DNA of 64,000 bases from positions 169,409 through 233,408 of the forward strand of contig NZ_JSWE01000092.1 in assembly GCF_000815465.1 (NCBI RefSeq). The letters run 5' to 3'. Shown here piece after piece: positions 53,307 to 60,562 of the stretch (position 1 is the first letter of the stretch; each line of letters begins with the position of its first letter). The translations under genes and the position numbers were made by a program. A model generated the notes under the pieces. The model was not told the origin of the DNA. It worked only from the letters and a program-made list of their open reading frames with translations, and did not search any database. The stretch comes from Candidatus Jidaibacter acanthamoeba (GTDB lineage: Bacteria; Pseudomonadota; Alphaproteobacteria; Rickettsiales; Midichloriaceae).

Positions 53307-54119
53307 TTAGATTGAGCGGGCTTGTTGGGTGGTTGTTGATTGACTAACTTGCTCAACATAATTTTGCATTTTTTCAAATAGAGGTGAAGCCCTGAGCTTA
53401 CCGGCCGCATAATAAAGCGGAGTCTTATTGCTTTCATCCTTGTGTTCTAAAGCCTCAGGATATTTTTCAAATAATTTTCCGGCAACTTCCTGCTGACCGG
53501 AAGCAATCGCTAAGTGTAAAGGCAACCTGTTGTATTTATTGGCAATGTCGCATTTCGCATTTAAGCCGATTAATTTTTCTGCTATATTGGTTCTACTTGT
53601 ACTTAAAGCAAGATGAAGTAAGGTTTGGCCATTTTCCAGAGTATTTAAATCATTTTTTATAGCATTGCTCGGCTGCTCAAGGGTGCTTAGCACTTGATCC
53701 CATTTGTTGCACATAGCAAGTGCAAAAAGTGAAGGCATTGCCGTAGCGCTTGAAGCTGATAAGTTTTTAATCAATGCGCTTAATGCAGCTGTTTGGTTCG
53801 TTTCAATTGCAAGGGTGAGAAGATTAGTAGTCTTTTTCTCTCCGTTATATTCAACTTCGAATTGTTTGTTAATTTGTGCTGAATTTAAAGAATTAATGTA
53901 ATCCGTTATGGTCCAATTTTTAATTTCACTATCATTGCGGATAAAACTTGCCCAAAGGTCTATAAATCTTTCAGCTGTTAAATTCTTTGAAGCTAACTTT
54001 GTATATTGAGCTGCCCACCAAGCGGAAGACTCCGGTTCTGCACCACCGCTAATAACTTTTAAATTATGAGTTACATCACCGACTTTAAAAGATCTTTCTA
54101 AGAGTTGTTCTTGTTTCAT
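53307..54119 (-). CDS. Ankyrin-repeat protein, trio member 2
   Basis: 270 residues. An N-terminal module of about 100 residues (AERFIDLWASF, TDYINSLNSAQINKQFEV) is followed by three to four ankyrin repeats (QTLLHLALSTSRTNIAEKLIGLNAKCD, LPLHLAIASGQQEVAGKLF, TPLYYAAGKL). The N-terminal part parallels that of the gene at 54266 (FFEIWKAF, KVSYIEKLNHMSINRVFNV). A terminator follows at 53256. Soluble; probable host-interaction protein. Confidence 0.82.
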   Translation of the reverse strand: MKQEQLLERSFKVGDVTHNLKVISGGAEPESSAWWAAQYTKLASKNLTAERFIDLWASFIRNDSEIKNWTITDYINSLNSAQINKQFEVEYNGEKKTTNLLTLAIETNQTAALSALIKNLSASSATAMPSLFALAMCNKWDQVLSTLEQPSNAIKNDLNTLENGQTLLHLALSTSRTNIAEKLIGLNAKCDIANKYNRLPLHLAIASGQQEVAGKLFEKYPEALEHKDESNKTPLYYAAGKLRASPLFEKMQNYVEQVSQSTTTQQARSI

Positions 54120-54265
54120 GCTTTATCCTTTATAAAATTTCAGATTTAGGAGATCATAAAATTAATAGCAAGTAAAGTATATTAAACTGATAATAATAAT
54201 ATTTTTAACTTGCTGATTTTTATACTTTTGTACCTTTTTAGTTTAGCTATTGAAATATAAAGTTT

Positions 54266-55462
54266 TTATGATCTGAAATTAACAATGCTATTTTCTGTTG
54301 AATAAGCCTTTTGCATTAGCTTTTCATAAAGTTCCCAGATTTTAGGGCTTCCGAAGGAAAAAATTTTTTCGCATGAAGGGGGTTTATCCAGGGTATCTTT
54401 TTTAACTTTAGAGGAAATGCTGGATTCGGTAAATCCAGAAACAATTTTTTCAACCTCGGGGCTATCTTTGCTACCCATTATCATAACTGGTGTATTGCCG
54501 AAATTATCCTTGGACTCTAGCATCAAAGGGAATTTATCCAGTAAGTAATAGAAGGTTTCTTTATCGTCTGCAAGAAGAGCAGCTATATGCAAAGAATTTT
54601 GCTCTTTATCATTTGTAATGCTGCAATCTGCACCCATCTCAACCAAAGCCTTAACCACTTCCAGTGGAGCATGGGCGGTAGCTAAATGCAGCAAGCAATG
54701 GCCTTTAAGTTTCTTATTAATATACTTTTCAATTTCTTTAGGCTGCTTTTTTAAAAATGATAAAAATTTATCCCAATCGTTCTTTTTCGCATAGCGAAAT
54801 AACTCATTTAAAGCTATTTTTTCCGAATATAAATCAGGCTCTGTTTTTTTGAATAACAGAATCGACATGTCTTTGCCATATACCCTTCTTCTTGAAAGAG
54901 CAGATTTCATATGAGTATCACTATAGTTTATTTGAAACTTATCAAAAAGAATGTTTACTATATTTGTTTGATTGGTTTCGATCGCGATTTGTAGGAGGTC
55001 TTTCTTTTCGACTATGCTATCTTCTACTTGATTGCTTTCAAAGGCAAGTTGTAATTTATTCACATTCGCCTCCTGCTTCGCTTTTTCATCAGGTAGATCG
55101 GATTCAAATGTAAAGATCAATTCATCTATATCTTCATCAATCTTTTCTTCTTTTAGATCTGGTTTATCCTTAGCGTTAGCTTTCTGCATAATAACGTTAA
55201 AAACACGATTAATCGACATATGATTGAGTTTTTCAATATAACTCACCTTATCAATACCTGCGATTACAGTGCTCCCTAATAAGAAAGCTTTCCAAATTTC
55301 AAAGAATTTAGCTTTAGTAAGATAATCCTCGGAATCCGATTTCCTTTCTGACTCACAGCTTAAAACTACAATTTCGTATCGCCTGTTTTCAAATATAACG
55401 TTAGCTTGATGAATCACGCCTCTTACCCCTTTTTTAATTGCGTTAATATTAATTAGAAACAC
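54266..55462 (-). CDS. Ankyrin-repeat protein, trio member 1
   Basis: 398 residues. The same N-terminal module as the previous gene, with an acidic insertion (LKEEKIDEDIDELIFTF) of about 50 residues in the middle, then ankyrin repeats (about 140-340; KDLLQIAIETNQTNIVNILF, CLLHLATAHAPLEVVKALVEMGADC, NSLHIAALLADDKETFYYLL). A long divergent C-terminus ends NSIVNFRS. Probably the most upstream member of a tandem triplication. Confidence 0.82.
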   Translation of the reverse strand: MFLININAIKKGVRGVIHQANVIFENRRYEIVVLSCESERKSDSEDYLTKAKFFEIWKAFLLGSTVIAGIDKVSYIEKLNHMSINRVFNVIMQKANAKDKPDLKEEKIDEDIDELIFTFESDLPDEKAKQEANVNKLQLAFESNQVEDSIVEKKDLLQIAIETNQTNIVNILFDKFQINYSDTHMKSALSRRRVYGKDMSILLFKKTEPDLYSEKIALNELFRYAKKNDWDKFLSFLKKQPKEIEKYINKKLKGHCLLHLATAHAPLEVVKALVEMGADCSITNDKEQNSLHIAALLADDKETFYYLLDKFPLMLESKDNFGNTPVMIMGSKDSPEVEKIVSGFTESSISSKVKKDTLDKPPSCEKIFSFGSPKIWELYEKLMQKAYSTENSIVNFRS

Positions 55463-55559
55463 TAAACTATTCTAAAGTAAAGTGGGTTAACCTTAAAAAT
55501 AAATGCTACGTTAATATTTAGTATTTTATAACAATTATGATTGTATGGTAGGTAGTAAG

Positions 55560-55581
55560 TTAATGTATTTTAATACATTAA
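55560..55581. repeat. Short AT-rich perfect palindrome
   Basis: TTAATGTATT (55560-55569) and AATACATTAA (55572-55581) are exact complements with two bases between. It lies 114 bp upstream of rpsP in the divergent gap with the ankyrin gene. It could be a regulator site or simply part of AT-rich sequence. Confidence 0.3.
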
Positions 55582-55694
55582 TAGTATTCTTAATAAGAAA
55601 GATAAAAAATGACTATCATATAATATTATATCTTTACATTAATAAAGAGTTGGATTATAAGTATCTCAAAATAATTTAAGAATAATTTGAAACA

Positions 55695-55976
55695 ATGAGT
55701 GTAAAAATTAGATTATCCAGATCAGGCGCTAAAAAGAGACCTTATTATAGAATTGTAGTTGCGGATGCTCGCTCGCCGAGAGACGGTAAGTTTATTGAGA
55801 AAATCGGCAGTTATAATCCGCTGCTTGCTAAAGATAACGAGCAAAGAGTTGTTATTAATCAGGAAAGAGCTAAACACTGGCTTTCCGTTGGTGCGCAAGC
55901 TACTGATAGAGTAGAGAAATTTTTACTTAATTTTGGTTTATTAGCAGGCAAAAAAGAGAAAGTAGCTAATAAATAA
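55695..55976 (+). CDS. rpsP: 30S ribosomal protein S16
   Basis: 93 residues. The family start [24 protein letters not shown] is intact, with [16 protein letters not shown] following. Part of the 30S body. First gene of the classic rpsP-rimM-trmD-rplS operon, as in many bacteria. Confidence 0.98.
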   Translation: MSVKIRLSRSGAKKRPYYRIVVADARSPRDGKFIEKIGSYNPLLAKDNEQRVVINQERAKHWLSVGAQATDRVEKFLLNFGLLAGKKEKVANK

Positions 55977-56015
55977 ATTATTTAACGAGCTTAAGGTTTA
56001 ATAAAAGGTCCTAAA

Positions 56016-56549
56016 ATGTCGATTCAACGCGCTAAAAACGATTACGATATCTGTGTGGGAGTTATTACTTCGGTAAATGGAGTAAAAGGGTACGTAAAAA
56101 TTAGAAGTTTTACTGACAATCCAAAGGATCTGGCTAACTTTAAAAAGTTATTTGATGAAAGCAATAAAGAGTATCAAATAAATATTATAACTCTTAAAAA
56201 AGATTATATAATTGCGGGTATTGAAGGCATCGCTTCAAGGAATGATGCTGAAAAATTAAGAAACACCAGGCTTTATATTAAAAGATCAGAATTACCGTCC
56301 GCAGGCAGCAATGAATTTTATCATGCAGACCTTATGGGCTTAGATGCTAAATTAAAAAACGGTACTAATTTCGGCGTAGTTAAAGGCGTGGTTAATTTCG
56401 GCGCCGGAGATATTTTAGAGATTTATGATTTAAACTCGGAAAAAACTATTTACTATCCGTTTACTAAGCAATTCGTACCGGAAATTAACTTAGATAAAAG
56501 ACATATTTTACTTGAGCCGTTAGAAGAAGTTCTTGCAGCTTCAGAATAG
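56016..56549 (+). CDS. rimM: Ribosome maturation factor RimM
   Basis: 177 residues: an N-terminal RimM beta-barrel (GVITSVNGVKGYVKIRSF) and a C-terminal PRC-barrel (about 100-172; GVVKGVVNFGAGDILEI). Acts on 30S head maturation with S19. Placed 39 bp after rpsP and 16 bp before trmD, all in one operon. Confidence 0.95.
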   Translation: MSIQRAKNDYDICVGVITSVNGVKGYVKIRSFTDNPKDLANFKKLFDESNKEYQINIITLKKDYIIAGIEGIASRNDAEKLRNTRLYIKRSELPSAGSNEFYHADLMGLDAKLKNGTNFGVVKGVVNFGAGDILEIYDLNSEKTIYYPFTKQFVPEINLDKRHILLEPLEEVLAASE

Positions 56550-56565
56550 GGAGAGCTTATCTGCC

Positions 56566-57282
56566 GTGTGGAAAGTTTCTATTCTCACTCTCTTTCCGGG
56601 AATCTATCCGGGTGCGCTTAATTCATCAATTATCGGTAATGCTCTAGAAGCAGGAATTTGGGGTCTCGATGTTTATAATATTCGGGATTTTGCTCATGAT
56701 AAGCATAAAACCGTAGATGATACCACCTACGGCGGTGGAGCAGGGTTAGTCATCAAACCTGATATAATGGGTGCTGCAATTGATTCATGTTTTATAAGCA
56801 ATAATAAACCTATTTATTACCTTACGCCTCGAGGTAAAGTTTTTAATCAAAAGATTGCTAAAGAAATTATAAGTGAACATTCTTCAGGTATTAATATTAT
56901 CTGCGGCAGGTATGAAGGGATTGACGAAAGAATATTTACGGAGTATAACATTGCCGAGATAAGTATGGGCGACTATGTTGTCTCATCCGGTGATATTGCT
57001 TTATTTCCACTAATAGATTGTTGTGTAAGGTTGTTGCCGGGTGTACTGGAAAAGAGCGAAGCTTTAGATAATGAAAGTTTTGGTGCAGGAAAGTTTGAAA
57101 ACCTTTTAGAGTACCCTCACTTTACAAAGCCAAGTAATTGGCGCGGCCATGAAGTTCCGGATGTTTTACTTTCGGGTAATCATCAGGAAATTGAAAAATG
57201 GCGCCTAAAGCAAGCTGAAATAAAAACTAAAAATGCACGTTCCGATTTATGGAACCAATACATTAAAGGAGAAAAGAAATGA
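56566..57282 (+). CDS. trmD: tRNA (guanine-N1)-methyltransferase TrmD
   Basis: 238 residues from the GTG at 56566 (Val-Trp-Lys-Val...). AGGGAGA ends 13 bases upstream and the start fits the family's usual [11 protein letters not shown]; an earlier codon in frame would overlap rimM. Trefoil-knot motifs [26 protein letters not shown] and GDYVVSSGD are present. Makes m1G37 in tRNAs. The stop overlaps the start of rplS by 4 bp. Confidence 0.96.
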   Translation: MWKVSILTLFPGIYPGALNSSIIGNALEAGIWGLDVYNIRDFAHDKHKTVDDTTYGGGAGLVIKPDIMGAAIDSCFISNNKPIYYLTPRGKVFNQKIAKEIISEHSSGINIICGRYEGIDERIFTEYNIAEISMGDYVVSSGDIALFPLIDCCVRLLPGVLEKSEALDNESFGAGKFENLLEYPHFTKPSNWRGHEVPDVLLSGNHQEIEKWRLKQAEIKTKNARSDLWNQYIKGEKK

Positions 57283-57659
57283 ACTTACTTCAACAATATG
57301 AATCTCAAAAGATTCAAGCCTTAGTTGCAGGCAAAACTATTCCGGAATTTAGATCCGGTGACACTTTAAAAGTTTATGTTAAAATAGTGGAAGGTGCGAC
57401 AGAAAGAATACAAGCATTCGAAGGGGTTTGTATACATATTAAAAACAGAGGAATCGCTTCCGGCTTCACTTTAAGAAAAATCAGTAACGGTGAAGGCGTA
57501 GAAAGAAAATTTAAATTATACTCTCCGCGTCTCGATAAAATTGAAGTAGTGAGAAAAGGTAAAGTAAGAAGAGCGAAACTTTACTACATGAGAGACTTAA
57601 GAGGTAAAGCTGCAAGGATTAAAGAAAGAAAAGACAAGCCGTCTTCTGCGGCTAAATAG
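57279..57659 (+). CDS. rplS: 50S ribosomal protein L19
   Basis: 126 residues. Contains [40 protein letters not shown] and GVERKF, the full L19 signature. Overlaps trmD by 4 bp and ends the operon; a terminator follows at 57714. A short basic tail carries [10 protein letters not shown]. Confidence 0.98.
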   Translation: MNLLQQYESQKIQALVAGKTIPEFRSGDTLKVYVKIVEGATERIQAFEGVCIHIKNRGIASGFTLRKISNGEGVERKFKLYSPRLDKIEVVRKGKVRRAKLYYMRDLRGKAARIKERKDKPSSAAK

Positions 57660-57713
57660 TTACCCGTAAAAACAACCGATGTTTTAACTTTTACTTTATT
57701 GGTAACCGATAAT

Positions 57714-57750
57714 AGCGCATATTATAATTTATTTATGGTATGCGCTTTTT
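57714..57750 (+). terminator. Rho-independent terminator after rplS
   Basis: AGCGCATA (57714-57721) and TATGCGCT (57739-57746) form an 8-bp stem with a 17-base loop, followed by five T. It lies 55 bp after the rplS stop and closes the rpsP operon. Confidence 0.75.
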
Positions 57751-57782
57751 AGTTGATTATAGATATAGTAATACTTAAGTTT

Positions 57783-57910
57783 AATATAGCTAATAGCCTA
57801 TGAATTGAGATTAGAATGAATTCATGTGGGGCGGAGCGGCTACCGGTAAGCGAAGACACGTTATTTTCAGAATTCTTCGCATTCACTCTTATAGCAATAT
57901 TTATTCTAAA
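57783..57910 (+). repeat. Intergenic repeat R2, copy 2
   Basis: Matches 48431-48562 in the same orientation: ATATAGCTAATAG, AATTGAGATTA, GGGG-rich middle, then AAGCGAAGACACG, TATTTTCAGAATTCTT and AGCAATATTTATTCT. Non-coding. The copies differ mainly in the central GC-rich part. Confidence 0.65.
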
Positions 57911-57913
57911 CTT

Positions 57914-58045
57914 ATAATAAATTAAGTTATAAATCATACAATAACATTTATTTAACCCTGGTGCTTTATAACAAAGTAAAGATACATAAAAATTACTTGG
58001 AATCTTTATGAGCGCTGCCCCTCTAAGAGGCGAAGGGAATGCTGC
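57914..58045 (+). repeat. Intergenic repeat R3, uninterrupted copy
   Basis: Runs from ATAATAAATTAAGTTATAAATC to CGAAGGGAATGCTGCTATT. The left 74 bases match 12019-12085. The junction AAAGATACATAAAAATT corresponds to the site where a miniature element sits in the other copy. The right part matches 33147-33198 (TTTATGAGCGCTGCCC). Directly followed by miniature element copy E. Confidence 0.6.
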
Positions 58046-58050
58046 TATTA

Positions 58051-58291
58051 ATTTAATAAAGTTGAATTTTTATTTAAATAAATTATGTAAGTTATTAAAC
58101 TTAATTTAATATGACTGTATAGCCTGTAACTGAGAAATCAGATAATAAGAATAGTAAGAAGCACGCGCCTCGCCGCCATTTATGGCGCGTGCTCGTATAA
58201 ATGGCTATGTCATTTATACGTAAACTTATTTTCTTCTTTTATAGTTCAACTATGCTCCATGTATGTAGTATATTCAACTTAATTCACTATA
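58051..58291 (-). mobile_element. Miniature inverted-repeat element, copy E
   Basis: About 240 bp, same orientation as C and D. The left end is degraded (AAAGTTGAATTTTT), but the right end TTCAACTTAATTCACTATA and the central stems (GCACGCGCC/GGCGCGTGC; the CCATTTATGG centre; ATGGCTATGTCATTTATACG) are intact. The stretch from here to 58542 contains no other recognisable element. Confidence 0.75.
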
Positions 58292-58542
58292 ACTTTAGCC
58301 TGTGTGCTATATGCTGTTCCGAATAAAGGTGGAAGGGTGAGCTATACGTAAGAGAATTATTTTTATATCTTAACTTTGAGTATTTGTTAACCGGCAATTA
58401 GAATTAGTTTAATCACTTGGGGCGCAAGGATATGAGTGTTTAAATAAATTTCTTAGGGTTATTGATATTATCTATGAATAAAAGCATTTATATGGTAAAA
58501 CAAGCGAAATATTAATAAATTATCTAATTATAGGGGTTTAAA

Positions 58543-58839
58543 ATTAAGTATATCAACCTGCTTTATATAACCTGTATAGCTATATTATTTGTGCTGTTCG
58601 TAATTCTTGCGCCTTTTATTGCAATAATATCAACTATTCTTGCGGGTACAAATTCATCAGATAACTTTGAGTTTTGTATGAACATTACTATAGTTGTTTC
58701 GCTAATAATATTGATTAGTTTGATTATATCCGTAATTTTCTTCAAAATAAAAGAGTATCTCGGGTCAATTCTGTATAGCCTTAGCTTCTTCTTTGGTGCA
58801 TGTACTATAACGTTTACAGTTTTGGAGTTTATGAGGTAA
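58543..58839 (+). CDS. Small hydrophobic protein of uncertain start
   Basis: About 98 codons if translated from ATT at 58543, or 83 from GTG at 58591. A clear AGGGG (58532-58536) lies seven bases before the ATT, and in-frame residues between the two are hydrophobic, so the rare ATT start is plausible; the GTG has no ribosome site. Three membrane segments predicted. No family recognised. It might instead be non-coding AT-rich sequence. Confidence 0.4.
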   Translation: MKYINLLYITCIAILFVLFVILAPFIAIISTILAGTNSSDNFEFCMNITIVVSLIILISLIISVIFFKIKEYLGSILYSLSFFFGACTITFTVLEFMR

Positions 58840-58937
58840 ATAACGATCGTATCTTCTATAGCCTTAAAAATCTGTTGTTTAAATAGCCTTGGTTCTTTGC
58901 TATAAAAGGTTATTACTTAATTTATTTATACTTTGAG

Positions 58938-60449
58938 ATGTTTTTAAGAAGTGCTCTGGTTGTTAGCCTTACTACCTTTATCAGCCGGTTTTTCGGATAT
59001 ATCAGAGATGTAATACTTGCCGCTCAACTGGGGGCTGGAATATATAACGATATATTTATAATAATATTCAGAATACCAAATTTTTTTCGTACCATTTTTG
59101 GTGAAGGCGCCTTCAGTGCTTCTTTTATTCCTCTTTATTCAGGTATTCTGGAAACCGAAGGTAAATGTGAAGCTCAAAAGTTTGCATCCCGAATTCAAGG
59201 GTTCTTGCTTATTGCATTAATGATTTTTTGCGGGCTCATATTTATCTTTATGCCGGAGTTAATAAAGTTCACGGCGCCCGGGCTTGGGGGTAGTGAAAAT
59301 ATCAATCTTGCCGTATCATTATCGCGGGTGAGCATCAGCTATTTGGCTTTGATTTCCTTTGTTGCATTTTACGGCGGTATTTTAAACAGCAGGGGGAAGT
59401 ATTTTGCTTTTGCAGCAGCGCCCGTTATTTTGAATTTAGTGCTTATATTTTTTGCGCTTAAGGGAAATTCTCAAGTAGAAAAATTACATTGGTTATCTTA
59501 TGGAATAGTAGTAGCCGGAGTTGCAGAATTAATTTGGATGATATTTTTCCTCTATAAAGAAAGGTGCTTGGTAAGGTTTACTAAACTTAAAATAACTGAA
59601 GATATTCGTACTATGGCGCGAAGAATAGTGCCCGGTATAATAGGTTCAGGGGTTGCACAAATTAATGTGCTGGTTGATACCGTGATTGCTTCATTTATCC
59701 CAAGTGCACTTTCTTATTTATATTATGCGGATAGAATTAACCAACTTCCGCTTGCTTTGATCGGCACAACCATGGGGATAGTGATGCTGCCTATGCTTGC
59801 TAAAGCTTTTAAAAGAGGAGATGTTGAAGAAGGAATAAGGCTACAAAATCAAGCGATAAGCTTTCTGCTGTTTATTTCGGTTCCCGCATCATTTGCACTC
59901 TTCATACTTGCTTTTGAACTAGTGGAAGTTTTATTTGAAAGAAATGCGTTCACAAGCCTTGCTACAAATGAAACAGCTAAAGCACTGATGGCCTTTTCAT
60001 TAGGGCTTCCTGCTTATAGTTTGGTTAAAATTTTCGTTGCTAACTATCACGCCGGGGGAGACACGAAAACCCCAGTAAAAATTGCTTTTATATGTGTGAT
60101 AAGTAACGCTTTATTTAGTATTATTCTGCTTCAGTATCTAAAACATGTCGGGATTGCTTTAGCTTCTTCGATTTCAGCATGGATAAACATCTCGCTACTA
60201 TGGCTATTGCTTAATAAAAACGGTAAATTCAAACTGGTTTTTGGCATGAGTTCTAAAATTATTAAATATATTGTATCTGCGATAATAATGACGATATCTA
60301 TATACCTGCTCAAAAGATTTACGGTTAACTTTAAACCCTATGTATCGCTTAGTATATTAATTGTGCTTGGCAGCTTAGTTTATTTAGTAAGCGCAATAAT
60401 TACTAAGGCAACTTCATTACGAGAAATTAAAGGCTACTTAAAGAGGTGA
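58938..60449 (+). CDS. murJ: Lipid II flippase MurJ
   Basis: 503 residues with 14 membrane segments of the MviN/MATE fold. Conserved parts include SRFFGYIRDVILA (about 16-28), FRIPNFFR, FGEGAFSASFIP and YHAGGDTKTPV. It moves lipid II across the inner membrane. A monocistronic gene with a weak ribosome site at its ATG. Preceded by a gap of repeats and followed by the ankyrin-ART gene. Confidence 0.96.
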   Translation: MFLRSALVVSLTTFISRFFGYIRDVILAAQLGAGIYNDIFIIIFRIPNFFRTIFGEGAFSASFIPLYSGILETEGKCEAQKFASRIQGFLLIALMIFCGLIFIFMPELIKFTAPGLGGSENINLAVSLSRVSISYLALISFVAFYGGILNSRGKYFAFAAAPVILNLVLIFFALKGNSQVEKLHWLSYGIVVAGVAELIWMIFFLYKERCLVRFTKLKITEDIRTMARRIVPGIIGSGVAQINVLVDTVIASFIPSALSYLYYADRINQLPLALIGTTMGIVMLPMLAKAFKRGDVEEGIRLQNQAISFLLFISVPASFALFILAFELVEVLFERNAFTSLATNETAKALMAFSLGLPAYSLVKIFVANYHAGGDTKTPVKIAFICVISNALFSIILLQYLKHVGIALASSISAWINISLLWLLLNKNGKFKLVFGMSSKIIKYIVSAIIMTISIYLLKRFTVNFKPYVSLSILIVLGSLVYLVSAIITKATSLREIKGYLKR

Positions 60450-60562
60450 TTTATAAATTAATACCCTAAATATTTCACCATATTAATCAATGGCTTAATA
60501 TTTGTTTAACAAGGTTGTGTTATAATAATAGTTAATATAACAAATGTTAAATAAATAATTAC

